Assembly: GCA_030698645.1 (NCBI GenBank)
Contig: JAUYMV010000467.1
Span: forward strand, 1 to 6,646
Direction of reading: 5' to 3'
From: Mesorhizobium sp.
GTDB taxonomy: Bacteria; Pseudomonadota; Alphaproteobacteria; Rhizobiales; Rhizobiaceae
Length of the DNA stretch: 6,646 bases
Of the stretch, positions 1-6,646 are shown piece by piece. How positions within the stretch are numbered: position 1 is the stretch's first letter; every line of letters starts with the position of its first letter. A program made the translations under genes and the position numbers. A model generated the notes under the pieces. The model searched no databases. It was not told the DNA's origin and was given only the letters and a program-made list of their open reading frames with translations.

Positions 1-59
1 CGTAACAAAATAAAACGTCCGCGCCAGAAGTATTACATAGTTAACAGATTCGAACACAG

Positions 60-79
60 GTTTTACTATTTTGTAAAAC
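60..79. repeat. Inverted repeat, possible operator
   Basis: GTTTTAC (60-66) and its exact reverse complement GTAAAAC (73-79) flank a six-base AT spacer. The 7-bp arms could bind a dimeric regulator. No T-run follows on either strand in a way that would make a good terminator. In such AT-rich DNA a short repeat may be chance, so the regulatory role is inference. Confidence 0.3.
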
Positions 80-169
80 ACGAAATACAACTCCAGTTCA
101 TTTTTTTGATCTACGCATTTTGATTTTAGTGGTTAGATTGATATCCCGATATAAACTTTATACGATCGC

Positions 170-188
170 AATTGAATTACGTTCAATT
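170..188. repeat. Inverted repeat near the predicted transcription start, possible operator
   Basis: AATTGAA (170-176) and TTCAATT (182-188) form a perfect 7-bp dyad around TTACG. It sits just downstream of the best TATAAA-like element, where a repressor or a leader hairpin could act. The core resembles the TTGAT-N4-ATCAA shape of FNR/FixK sites, but the inner spacer is five bases and the terminal bases differ, so assignment to that family is not supported. Confidence 0.3.
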
Positions 189-258
189 CCAAGAATTTCT
201 CCAGTTTAAACATCCGTTAAGGAATCCGCTGTCATCAAAGGCCGGGGGTGGCAACGTC

Positions 259-262
259 GGAG
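259..262 (+). promoter_or_regulatory. Ribosome binding site for the DUF3494 autotransporter
   Basis: GGAG lies nine bases before the ATG at 272. It supports this start, which is also the one that gives a signal peptide directly followed by the DUF3494 domain. Confidence 0.6.
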
Positions 263-271
263 AATACCTAG

Positions 272-2281
272 ATGAACGGTCTACCCACCGCGAAGTTTGT
301 CGTCGTGGCCATAGCGCCCCTTGTGCTGGCGCTCGGGGGCGACGCCGGGGCCCAGACGCTCGAAAGTTTTGCAGTCCTCGGCGGATCGACGGTGACGAAC
401 ACGGGATCCAGCGTCATCAACGGCAATGTCGGCGTCAGCCCCGGCAGCGAGATCACCGGTTTCCCGCCCGGCATCGTCAACGCACCCTACACGATCCATG
501 TCGCGAACGGCGTGGCGAACCTGGCGCACAGCCAGCTCGAGACGACCTACAACAATTACGCCGGACGCGTGGCGACGAGCAATCTCACCGGCCAGAACCT
601 GGGCGGGCTGGTACTGACCCCGGGCGTCTACGCGTTCGAGTCGGCGGCCGAACTGACCGGCACCATGACCCTGAACGCGCTCAATAATCCGAACGCGCAG
701 TTCGTATTCATCATCGGCAGCACCCTGACCACAGCAAGCGCATCCTCCGTTCTGCTGATCAACGGCGCCCAGGGCAGCAACGTCACCTATGTGGTCGGCA
801 GTTCCGCGACGCTCGGCACCGAAACGCAGTTTGCCGGCGAAATCCTGGCCTTGACGAGCATCACGCTGAATACCGGCGCGGACATCCTCTGCGGCGCGGC
901 GCTTGCGCTCAATGGCGCCGTGACCCTCGACACGAACACGATCAGCCTCTGCGCCGCGGCGCTTGTCGACGTCGGGGACGTGATCGACGACGGCACCACG
1001 ACGCTTGGACAAACCGAGGTCGCAAATGCGATCGATGACTTCATCGCGGCCGGCGGCGTGCTGTCTCCCGAATGGGAAGATTTCCTGGCCTTCCTGTCTG
1101 CCGATCAATTGCGGCTCGCTCTTGCCCAGATCGCCGGCGGACCGGCCGGCGCGGTTGCGCCCGCGGGCATGCAAGCGACCAGTTCATTCCTGTCGCAGAT
1201 CTTCGGCCAGATCGGCACCGCACGGGGGGGGCCGGGCAATAGCGTGGCTTTTGGCGAAGAGACGTCCTCGGTCGACGACACGCAGCCCTTCCCGGAGCAG
1301 CCGGAAGAGCCCGCCACGGTGCGGGTGCTCGGTTATGGTCCGATCGCCGACAATCGTCGTTCGGCCTTCCCCGACGGAGCGCTTGCGTCCCCGCGCGACG
1401 AGCGGCTCGACCCCAGCCTCTGGAATGTCTGGGCGGCGGCGCATGGCGATGTCGGCAAGGCGGACGGAAACGCCCTAACGGGCGCGAGCGACAGGTCTGT
1501 CACGACCTATTCACTGTCCACCGGCATCGACTATCTCGTCCTGCCCAACACACGCCTGGGCATCGCCGTGTCGGGCGGCCGCGCCGATTTCGACCTCGAC
1601 AGCGGTTATGGCGAAGGCCACAGCGATATTCTGCAAGCCGCCCTTTACGGCCGCACCGATATCGGTGCCGCCTATGTCGCCGGTGCGCTTGCCTTTGCGT
1701 GGAACGACGTCACCACGCAGCGCTTCCAGACGATGGGGGTCAGTGACCGTTTCACCGCCGGCTTTTCCGCCTATGATATCTCCGGGCGCATTGAGACCGG
1801 ATATCGTTTCGCCTTGCCGGATATGGACATCGTGCCCGGTTCCTCGGGGATCACCCCCTATGCGGCCCTGCAGGTTCAGCGGTTCCGCACCGACGCCTAC
1901 AGCGAAATCAGCGCATCAGGCTCGAACGCCTTCGCGCTCGACTATGCGGCGCAGACGACGTTGGCGACGCATACCGAAATCGGCGTCAAGTTCGACCACA
2001 GCCTGATCCTCTCCCCGGACGCGATCATGACGTTGCGCTCGCGCATCGGCTGGGGACATGACGAGAACGGCGACATGAACGCGACAGCGAGCTTCCAGTC
2101 CATGCCCGGATCGTCGTTCACGGTCTATGGCCCGGAAGGAGCGTCGAACTCGCTGCTGCTCTCGGGCGGCGCCGAGCTCAGCCTGCGCAACGGCTTCTCG
2201 CTACTCGCAATGGTCGACGGCAGCATCGCCAAGGGCGCGTACAGCTACGCCGCGACGGCAAGCATCAGCTACGCCTGGTAG
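272..2281 (+). CDS. DUF3494 ice-binding-like domain fused to an autotransporter beta-barrel
   Basis: This 669-residue protein is predicted to be displayed at the outer membrane. Residues 1-27 form a Sec signal peptide (Lys8, hydrophobic core about 9-21, AGA/Q cleavage motif). Residues 31-228 match the DUF3494 ice-binding family, with hallmark stretches FAVLGGSTVTNTG, GNVGVSPGSEITGFPPG, LTPGVYAFESAAELTGTMTL, FIIGSTLTTASASSVLLING and NGAVTLDTNTI. Cys207 and Cys227 could form a disulfide. Residues about 246-315 are helix-rich and resemble the linker that precedes many autotransporter barrels. An acidic, proline-rich spacer follows (about 329-350). Residues about 381-669 resemble a classical (type Va) barrel, with alternating amphipathic strands, ITPYAALQVQRFRTDAYSE, and a terminal Tyr-Ala-Trp. 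Members of the DUF3494 family bind ice or act as adhesins, and many have no proven role. Surface display as an ice adhesin or general adhesin is inference. An eight-G run encodes part of the linker. The gene stands alone and converges on the arc operon. Confidence 0.9.
   Translation: MNGLPTAKFVVVAIAPLVLALGGDAGAQTLESFAVLGGSTVTNTGSSVINGNVGVSPGSEITGFPPGIVNAPYTIHVANGVANLAHSQLETTYNNYAGRVATSNLTGQNLGGLVLTPGVYAFESAAELTGTMTLNALNNPNAQFVFIIGSTLTTASASSVLLINGAQGSNVTYVVGSSATLGTETQFAGEILALTSITLNTGADILCGAALALNGAVTLDTNTISLCAAALVDVGDVIDDGTTTLGQTEVANAIDDFIAAGGVLSPEWEDFLAFLSADQLRLALAQIAGGPAGAVAPAGMQATSSFLSQIFGQIGTARGGPGNSVAFGEETSSVDDTQPFPEQPEEPATVRVLGYGPIADNRRSAFPDGALASPRDERLDPSLWNVWAAAHGDVGKADGNALTGASDRSVTTYSLSTGIDYLVLPNTRLGIAVSGGRADFDLDSGYGEGHSDILQAALYGRTDIGAAYVAGALAFAWNDVTTQRFQTMGVSDRFTAGFSAYDISGRIETGYRFALPDMDIVPGSSGITPYAALQVQRFRTDAYSEISASGSNAFALDYAAQTTLATHTEIGVKFDHSLILSPDAIMTLRSRIGWGHDENGDMNATASFQSMPGSSFTVYGPEGASNSLLLSGGAELSLRNGFSLLAMVDGSIAKGAYSYAATASISYAW
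1224..1231 (+). repeat. Poly-G tract (G8) in the linker of the autotransporter gene
   Basis: Eight consecutive G residues encode the end of Arg318 plus Gly319 and Gly320, between the DUF3494 passenger and the barrel. Gain of one G would bring a TAG at 1240-1242 into frame at once. Loss of one G would lead into a frame closing with TAA at 1476-1478. Either change truncates the protein before the barrel. Such tracts are known to cause slipped-strand phase variation in surface proteins of other bacteria; here that is inference, and eight is short for a highly mutable tract. Confidence 0.5.
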
Positions 2282-2288
2282 GGGAGCG

Positions 2289-2321
2289 CGTGCGCGACGC
2301 CGGTCACAGGCGTCGCGCACG
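2289..2321. terminator. Perfect 13-bp GC-rich hairpin between convergent genes
   Basis: The arms at 2289-2301 and 2309-2321 are exact reverse complements around a seven-base loop (GGTCACA). The hairpin starts seven bases after the TAG stop of the autotransporter gene and lies 77 bases beyond the arcC stop. Neither strand shows a U-run after the stem, so it is not a canonical intrinsic terminator. Its place between convergent genes fits a two-way terminator or a transcript-stabilising 3' structure. The remaining gap (2322-2397) shows no further strong stem. Confidence 0.6.
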
Positions 2322-2397
2322 AAACGATTGCAGCCTGCTGAGGACTGGCCGCGATTTTTCCTATTCACCTGAAGCCCAAGGCGGTGGCCGCGATCCG

Positions 2398-3312
2398 CTA
2401 TGCGCGGTCGTCCGGATCGATTCGCGTGCCGCGTGTGCCGGCGACGATCTGCGCCGCATCGTCCAGCCGGCCGATTGCCGCCGGCTTTCCGGTTGTATTG
2501 GCAAAAAGAGTCGCCGCCTCGACCTTCGGTCCCATGGACCCCGCCGGAAAGCCCATCGCGGAAATCTCCGAGGCGCCTACATGGCCGAGCGCGCGCGCCG
2601 TGGGCGTGCCCCAGTCGACATAGACGGCATCGACATCGGTCAGCATGAGCAGCATGTCGGCGCCGACCTGGCGCGCGAGAAGCGACGAGGCGAGGTCCTT
2701 GTCGATCACCGCCTCGACGCCGGCAAAGCTCCCGTCGTCCAGTTCGACCACCGGAATCCCGCCGCCGCCAGCGCAGATGACGGTGACGCCGCGCTCGATC
2801 AGGAAGGCAAGCACCTCGCGCTCGAGGATTTCGAGCGGCTTGGGCGAGGCCACGACGCGGCGCCATTTGTCGTTGTCGGGCGCGATCTTCCAGCCGCGTT
2901 CCGCGGCGAGCTTTCGCGCCGTCGCCTCGTCATAGACGGGGCCGATCGGCTTGGTCGGCTTGTCGAAGGCGGGGTCGAGCGGGTCGACCTTCACCTGGGT
3001 CAGCAAGGTGGCGAAGAGTCTGTCCTTGATCACGTTGCCGAGTTCCTGCTGCAGCACATAGCCGATCATACCGGCGCTCTCCGCGTCGAGCACGTCGAGC
3101 GGGAAGGGCGCGTCGGGCGAAGCCGCCGCCTGCAGGGCGAGAAGTCCCACCTGCGGACCGTTGCCATGCGTGACGACCAGCGAGTGACCGGCGGCGACGA
3201 GTTCGGCGAGGACGGCCGCCGCGCGCCTGATATTGGCGCGCTGGTTCTCGGCCGTCATCGGTTCGCCACGCCGCAGGAGGGCGTTGCCGCCGAGCGCGAC
3301 GACGATGCGCAT
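2398..3312 (-). CDS. arcC: Carbamate kinase (ArcC)
   Basis: ArcC catalyses the last step of the arginine deiminase pathway in the cytoplasm: carbamoyl phosphate plus ADP gives ATP and carbamate, which decays to ammonia and CO2. The 304-residue length is normal for the family. Conserved amino-acid-kinase motifs are present in order: [10 protein letters not shown] (4-13), [11 protein letters not shown] (46-56), the carbamate-kinase segment [14 protein letters not shown] (76-89), [12 protein letters not shown] (116-127), RRVVASPKP (151-159), [10 protein letters not shown] (180-189), [12 protein letters not shown] (202-213), LTDVDAVY (224-231) and [10 protein letters not shown] (258-267). It is the last gene of the operon. 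Its ATG follows the arcB stop after a single base (TGA-C-ATG), with no clear Shine-Dalgarno sequence, which suggests translational coupling to arcB. Nothing looks broken. Confidence 0.96.
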   Translation of the reverse strand: MRIVVALGGNALLRRGEPMTAENQRANIRRAAAVLAELVAAGHSLVVTHGNGPQVGLLALQAAASPDAPFPLDVLDAESAGMIGYVLQQELGNVIKDRLFATLLTQVKVDPLDPAFDKPTKPIGPVYDEATARKLAAERGWKIAPDNDKWRRVVASPKPLEILEREVLAFLIERGVTVICAGGGGIPVVELDDGSFAGVEAVIDKDLASSLLARQVGADMLLMLTDVDAVYVDWGTPTARALGHVGASEISAMGFPAGSMGPKVEAATLFANTTGKPAAIGRLDDAAQIVAGTRGTRIDPDDRA

Positions 3313-3313
3313 G

Positions 3314-4315
3314 TCAGCTGCCGATCGTGGCGACGAGGATCGCCTTGATCGAGTGCATGCGGTTTTCCGCCTGGTCGAAGACGATCGACGCCTCGGATTC
3401 GAACACCTCGTCGGTCACCTCCATGCAGTCGATGCCGTGTTCGCGGAGAACGTGCGCGCCGACCTCGGTGGTCGCGTCGTGGAAGGCCGGCAGGCAGTGC
3501 ATGAATTTCGTGTGCGGGTTGCCCGTTGCCGTCATCAATTCGCGGGTCACCCGATAGGGCGTAAGCAATTCGATGCGCTTGCCCCAGGCGCTCTCGTCCT
3601 CGCCCATCGACAGCCAGACGTCGGTGTAGATGAAGTCGGCGTCCTTGACACAGTCGTCCATGTCCTCGTCCAGCCGGAACCGGCCACCGCTTCGTTCGGC
3701 CAGTTCGCGCACATGGTCGCAGAACGTCTCCTCGGGCCAGAGCGCCCTGGGCGAGGCGATGCGCATGTCCATGCCGAGCTTGGCGGCGCCGATCGCCAGC
3801 GAGAGCGCGACGTTGTCGCGGCCTTCGCCGACAAAGGTGACCGTCATATCCGACAGGTGCTTGTGGGTGAATTCACGCATCGTCATGACGTCGGCGAGGA
3901 TCTGGGTCGGATGCGCCTCATTGGTCAGGCCGTTGTAGACCGGCACCCCGGCATGAGCGGCGAGCTCTTCGGCCTCATGCTGGCTGAAGCCGCGATACTC
4001 GATGGCGTCGTACATTCGCCCGAGCACGCGCGCCGTGTCCTTCATCGATTCCTTGTGGCCGATATGGCTGCCTGAGGGTCCGATATAGGTGACATGCGCG
4101 CCCTGGTCATAGGCTGCGACCTCGAAGCCGGACCGCGTGCGCGTTGAATCCTTCTCGAAGATCAGCGCGATGTTCTTGCGCGCCAACCGCTGCGCCTCCG
4201 TCCCCGCCTGCTTGGCAGCCTTGAGTTCGGCGGCCAGCTTCAGTAGGTAGCGGATCTCGGCCGGCGAGAAGTCGTCCAGCGTCAGCAGGCTGCGGCCATG
4301 GAGATTGACGGGCAT
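3314..4315 (-). CDS. arcB: Ornithine carbamoyltransferase, catabolic type (ArcB)
   Basis: In this operon the enzyme should run in the catabolic direction, citrulline plus phosphate to ornithine plus carbamoyl phosphate, in the cytoplasm. The open frame extends upstream to 4522, but ATG 4315 is chosen: it has a good ribosome site, avoids overlap with arcA, and gives the family-typical 333 residues starting [13 protein letters not shown]. Visible motifs are the carbamoyl-phosphate loop STRTR (57-61), HPTQ (135-138), the ornithine loop DVWLSMGE (232-239), HCLP (273-276), and Arg319 in ENRMHSIKA. Stretches such as [26 protein letters not shown] closely resemble catabolic ArcB of pseudomonads as I recall it. 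Small differences are Asp56 where Thr is common before STRTR, and [10 protein letters not shown] where GLTDEYHPTQ is common. A biosynthetic ArgF role cannot be excluded, but the context favours catabolism. Confidence 0.94.
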   Translation of the reverse strand: MPVNLHGRSLLTLDDFSPAEIRYLLKLAAELKAAKQAGTEAQRLARKNIALIFEKDSTRTRSGFEVAAYDQGAHVTYIGPSGSHIGHKESMKDTARVLGRMYDAIEYRGFSQHEAEELAAHAGVPVYNGLTNEAHPTQILADVMTMREFTHKHLSDMTVTFVGEGRDNVALSLAIGAAKLGMDMRIASPRALWPEETFCDHVRELAERSGGRFRLDEDMDDCVKDADFIYTDVWLSMGEDESAWGKRIELLTPYRVTRELMTATGNPHTKFMHCLPAFHDATTEVGAHVLREHGIDCMEVTDEVFESEASIVFDQAENRMHSIKAILVATIGS

Positions 4316-4322
4316 GTGGGTG

Positions 4323-4328
4323 TCCTTT
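4323..4328 (-). promoter_or_regulatory. Ribosome binding site of arcB
   Basis: On the minus strand AAAGGA lies seven bases before the ATG at 4315, inside the 17-base arcA-arcB gap. It decides the arcB start against the longer upstream-open frame. Confidence 0.7.
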
Positions 4329-4332
4329 GGGC

Positions 4333-5550
4333 TCAGTTGGGATCGCGGGCGATCGGGCAGGTCATACAGTGGCCGCCGCCGCGGCCGCGGCTGAGTTCGG
4401 CCCCCTCGACGGTGATGACCTCGACGCCGGCGCGGCGCAGAAGCGTATTGGTGTAGACGTTGCGGTCGTAGCCGATGACCACGCCCGGCTCGACCGCAAC
4501 GACGTTGTTGCCGTCGTCCCATTGCTCGCGCTCGGCTTCATAGGAGTCGCCGCCGGTGGCGACGATGCGCAATTTCTCCAGGCCGAGCGCTTCCCGCACC
4601 ACCTCGGTGAAGGGTTTTTCCTCATCCACGACATCGACGGCTTCCGCGCCGTCGCCGGGCCGCAGCGAAAAGGTGCGCAGCCTGTCGACCACCGGCGGAT
4701 AGAGCGTGACCAGGTCGCGGTCGCAGAAGGTGAAGACCGTGTCGAGATGCATGAACGACCGGTCGCGCGGCATCAGCGCCGCGACCACGCGGGTCGCCTC
4801 ACCTGCGGCGAACAGGCGACGGGCGAGGCCACCGACCGCCTGCGGCGTGGTGCGCTCGCCCATGCCGACCAGCACGACGCCGCCGCCGATCGGCATGACG
4901 TCGCCGCCCTCGAGGCTGATCCCGGCGCCCGGATTGTCCGGCGACACGAACGGCGTATCGGAATCGCGAAAGCGCGGGTGGAAGCGGTAGACCGCCTCGA
5001 CATTGGCCGCTTCCGGCTTGCGCGCCTGCCAGAACATGGCGTTGACCGATACCGCGCGATAGATCCAGCAGGAGCTGTCGCGGGTGAAGAGCTGGTTGGG
5101 CAAGGGCGGCAGCACGAAGTCCTGCGGCAGCAGCGTCTTGCCCGTCAGTCCCGCCGGCTGAAACGGCAGCTCGGCGCGCGCGATGCCGCCGATGAGCAGC
5201 GCCGACAGCGTTTCCGCCGGCATCTCGTCCAGCCAGCCGCGCAATTCGGCGACCATGTCGTAGCCGACGATCGAGGAGTCCACACGCCGGTCGAGCAGCC
5301 AGTCGCGCGCGTCCGGCAGGGCCATGGTCTCGGCCAGCAGTTCGCCGAAGAGATGAACCCTGACGCCGCGTTCGCGCAGCGCGTCGACGAAGATGTCGTG
5401 CTCCTGGCGCGCGCGCTTCACCCAGAGCACGTCGTCGAACAGCAGCGCCTTGCAATTGTCTGGCGTCAGCCGGCGCAGGCTGAGGTCAGGCCGGTGCACG
5501 ATCACCTCGCGCAGGCGGCCGGTTTCGGAGTGAACGCCGAGAGCGGTCAT
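4333..5550 (-). CDS. arcA: Arginine deiminase (ArcA)
   Basis: ArcA hydrolyses L-arginine to L-citrulline and ammonia, the committed step of the pathway, in the cytoplasm. The 405-residue length is normal. It belongs to the guanidino-group-modifying (pentein) fold. The expected catalytic set is present: Asp158 in FTRDSS, Glu214 in SLEGGD, His268 and Asp270 in FMHLDTVF, and nucleophile Cys395 in [12 protein letters not shown]. The N-terminal signature [18 protein letters not shown] and [17 protein letters not shown] are also typical. The loop before the nucleophile reads GGGHC rather than the GGPRC that I recall from pseudomonad enzymes; both forms occur in the family. A strong ribosome site (GAAAGGA, 5559-5565) lies eight bases before the ATG. 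The gene follows arcD by 31 bases and precedes arcB by 17. Confidence 0.97.
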   Translation of the reverse strand: MTALGVHSETGRLREVIVHRPDLSLRRLTPDNCKALLFDDVLWVKRARQEHDIFVDALRERGVRVHLFGELLAETMALPDARDWLLDRRVDSSIVGYDMVAELRGWLDEMPAETLSALLIGGIARAELPFQPAGLTGKTLLPQDFVLPPLPNQLFTRDSSCWIYRAVSVNAMFWQARKPEAANVEAVYRFHPRFRDSDTPFVSPDNPGAGISLEGGDVMPIGGGVVLVGMGERTTPQAVGGLARRLFAAGEATRVVAALMPRDRSFMHLDTVFTFCDRDLVTLYPPVVDRLRTFSLRPGDGAEAVDVVDEEKPFTEVVREALGLEKLRIVATGGDSYEAEREQWDDGNNVVAVEPGVVIGYDRNVYTNTLLRRAGVEVITVEGAELSRGRGGGHCMTCPIARDPN

Positions 5551-5558
5551 GACGGGAA

Positions 5559-5565
5559 TCCTTTC
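5559..5565 (-). promoter_or_regulatory. Ribosome binding site of arcA
   Basis: GAAAGGA on the minus strand, eight bases before the ATG at 5550, within the 31-base arcD-arcA gap. The gap is too short and lacks promoter-like elements, so arcA is probably read from the arcD transcript. Confidence 0.65.
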
Positions 5566-5581
5566 AGGACGACTGTCGGCT

Positions 5582-6646
5582 TCACAGCGCGCTCACCGCG
5601 CCGGTCCACATCTGCCAGGCGGCGTAGAGGCCGACGGCCACGAGCGCCGCCGCCAGGGCGGCTTCGACTGGCTGGAACACGCGGGCGCCGTTTTCGCGCC
5701 GGGCCCATACGTAGAAGATGATGCCGGGCGCGTAGAGCACGGCGCACATGAAGAGGTAGGAAAGCCCGGCCGCGTAGACGAGCCACAGACCGTAGACCAT
5801 GGCGACGAATCCGATGGCCACCGCGCCGTTGCGGTTCTCGCCCGAGCCGTAGCTTTCGCCGGTGATGGCGAGCTTGGCGGCATAGGCGCCGGAGAAGATG
5901 TAGGGCACCAGGATGGCCGTGGAGGCGATGTAGAACAGCGCCTGGTAGGTGCTCTGGGCAAACAGGGTGATGATCAGGAAGGCCTGAACGAGCAGATTGG
6001 TGATGAGCAGCGAGACGGAGGGCACGCCGCGGGCATTCTCGTAGCCGAAGAATTTCGGCATGGTTCCATCCCTGCCGGCGACATGCGGAACTTCGGCGGC
6101 GAGCAGGGTCCAGCTCAGGAAGGCGCCGACGACCGAGACGACCAGCGCCAGGTTGATGACGATCGCCCCCCACGGACCGACGACCGCCTCGAGCACGCCG
6201 GCCATGGACGGGTTCTTCAACGCCGCCAGTTCCGGCTGGCTCAGGATGCCGAGCGACAGCAGCGACACCAGGGCATAGAGCGCAAGACAGGTCAGGAAGC
6301 CGAGCACGGTGGCGGTCGCGATGTCTTTGCGCCGTTCGGCCCGGGCCGAAAACACGCTGGCGCCCTCGATGCCGATGAACACCCAGAGCGTCACCAGCAT
6401 GGTGCTCCGGACCTGGTCCATGATCGAGCCGAGGCTCGCATTGCCGCTCCCCCTGAAGTCGAGCGACCAGACGTCCACCTTGAAGGCGACGACGACGATA
6501 CCGATGAACAGGATGATCGGCGCGATCTTGGCGACCGTAACGATCGTGTTGATGACCGTCGCCTGGCGCACGCCGGACATGATCAGCAGGTGGATGCACC
6601 AGAGCAGGATCGAAGCGCCGAGCACCGCCTGCCAGGTGTTGCCGTC
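5582..6646 (-). CDS. arcD: Arginine:ornithine antiporter (ArcD), 5' end outside the window
   Basis: This is an inner-membrane APC-superfamily permease of the basic amino acid/polyamine antiporter group, expected to swap external arginine for cytoplasmic ornithine. The frame stays open to the right edge (first visible residues [15 protein letters not shown]), so the GTG at 6625 is not a real start. About 354 residues are visible; with a usual length near 470-490, roughly 120-130 N-terminal residues are missing. About nine or ten hydrophobic segments can be seen. Family-typical stretches are [74 protein letters not shown] and [16 protein letters not shown], closely like pseudomonad ArcD as recalled. 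Being first in an arcDABC order supports arginine/ornithine exchange over other substrates. The operon promoter, and any oxygen- or arginine-responsive sites, lie beyond the window. Confidence 0.93.
   Translation of the reverse strand, partial: DGNTWQAVLGASILLWCIHLLIMSGVRQATVINTIVTVAKIAPIILFIGIVVVAFKVDVWSLDFRGSGNASLGSIMDQVRSTMLVTLWVFIGIEGASVFSARAERRKDIATATVLGFLTCLALYALVSLLSLGILSQPELAALKNPSMAGVLEAVVGPWGAIVINLALVVSVVGAFLSWTLLAAEVPHVAGRDGTMPKFFGYENARGVPSVSLLITNLLVQAFLIITLFAQSTYQALFYIASTAILVPYIFSGAYAAKLAITGESYGSGENRNGAVAIGFVAMVYGLWLVYAAGLSYLFMCAVLYAPGIIFYVWARRENGARVFQPVEAALAAALVAVGLYAAWQMWTGAVSAL

Larger units (their letters stand above)
1..271 (+). promoter_or_regulatory. AT-rich non-coding upstream region of the DUF3494 autotransporter gene
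   Basis: No credible gene is visible here. The first 240 bases contain 81 G or C (about 34%), against the strongly GC-rich genes that fill the rest of the window. The stretch presumably holds the promoter and control sites of the rightward gene that starts at 272. A weak sigma-70-like pair can be drawn as TTAGTG (127-132) and TATAAA (150-155) with a 17-base spacer, but the -35 match is poor, so this is only a candidate. Two AT-rich inverted repeats (60-79 and 170-188) are listed separately. A start at 150-160 would give a leader of roughly 110 bases. The low GC could mark a regulatory region that binds silencing proteins or an insertion boundary; the sequence does not decide between these. 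Confidence 0.5.

Noticed and set aside
106..151. FNR/FixK-like sites (TTGAT at 106 and 138)
   Set aside because: The second half-sites do not match ATCAA at the required four-base spacing.
172..687. 171-codon frame beginning in the AT-rich upstream region
   Set aside because: Uses a TTG start without a ribosome site, overlaps the real gene in another frame, and becomes Arg-rich where it enters the GC-rich gene.
281..1174. 297-codon open frame antisense to the DUF3494 autotransporter gene
   Set aside because: Low-complexity Arg/Gly/Ala-rich product with no motif; a by-product of GC-rich codon use opposite a clear gene.
2351..2362. Possible intrinsic terminator ending in a T5 run
   Set aside because: The sequence just before the T-run does not form a convincing stem.
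2346..2394. Ten-base direct repeat TGGCCGCGAT at 2346-2355 and 2385-2394
   Set aside because: Only two GC-rich copies with no flanking symmetry; may be chance and has no clear role.
2290..3348. 352-codon open frame antisense to arcC
   Set aside because: Runs through the hairpin and opposite all of arcC; composition is typical of a shadow frame.
4316..4522. N-terminal extension of arcB to an upstream ATG
   Set aside because: The extra 69 residues are Arg-rich, overlap the arcA 3' end, and the ATG at 4315 has a good ribosome site and family-typical N-terminus.
4327..5721. 464-codon open frame antisense to arcA
   Set aside because: Rich in Arg, Ala, His and Asp with no domain; the opposite strand encodes a complete arginine deiminase.
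5547..6599. 350-codon minus-strand frame overlapping arcD
   Set aside because: Same strand but a different frame from the permease; Arg/Pro-rich and lacks membrane segments.

Overview
The window looks like chromosomal DNA from a GC-rich Gram-negative bacterium, most likely an alphaproteobacterium. A classical autotransporter beta-barrel implies an outer membrane, and strong GC bias at third codon positions opens long spurious frames opposite nearly every gene. The species cannot be named from sequence alone.

Layout: positions 1-271 are an AT-rich non-coding stretch (81 G+C in the first 240 bases, about 34%) with two short inverted repeats. It lies upstream of a rightward gene (272-2281) whose 669-residue product joins a signal peptide, a DUF3494 ice-binding-like domain, a helical linker and a C-terminal autotransporter barrel. 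A perfect 13-bp hairpin follows in the 116-base gap between convergent genes. The rest (2398-6646) is a leftward operon of the arginine deiminase pathway in the order arcD-arcA-arcB-arcC. The 5' part of arcD and the operon promoter lie beyond the right edge.

The operon is functionally coherent. ArcD exchanges external arginine for internal ornithine. ArcA hydrolyses arginine to citrulline and ammonia. ArcB phosphorolyses citrulline to ornithine and carbamoyl phosphate. ArcC uses carbamoyl phosphate to make ATP, releasing ammonia and CO2. Together they give ATP without respiration and raise pH. Catalytic motifs are intact in all three enzymes, and the gene spacing (31, 17 and 1 nt) supports a single transcript.

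The most notable item is the surface protein: an ice-binding-type fold apparently displayed by an autotransporter barrel, with an eight-G run exactly between passenger and barrel. Loss or gain of one G there would remove the barrel, so the gene could be phase variable. No phage, IS, CRISPR, tRNA or rRNA features were seen.
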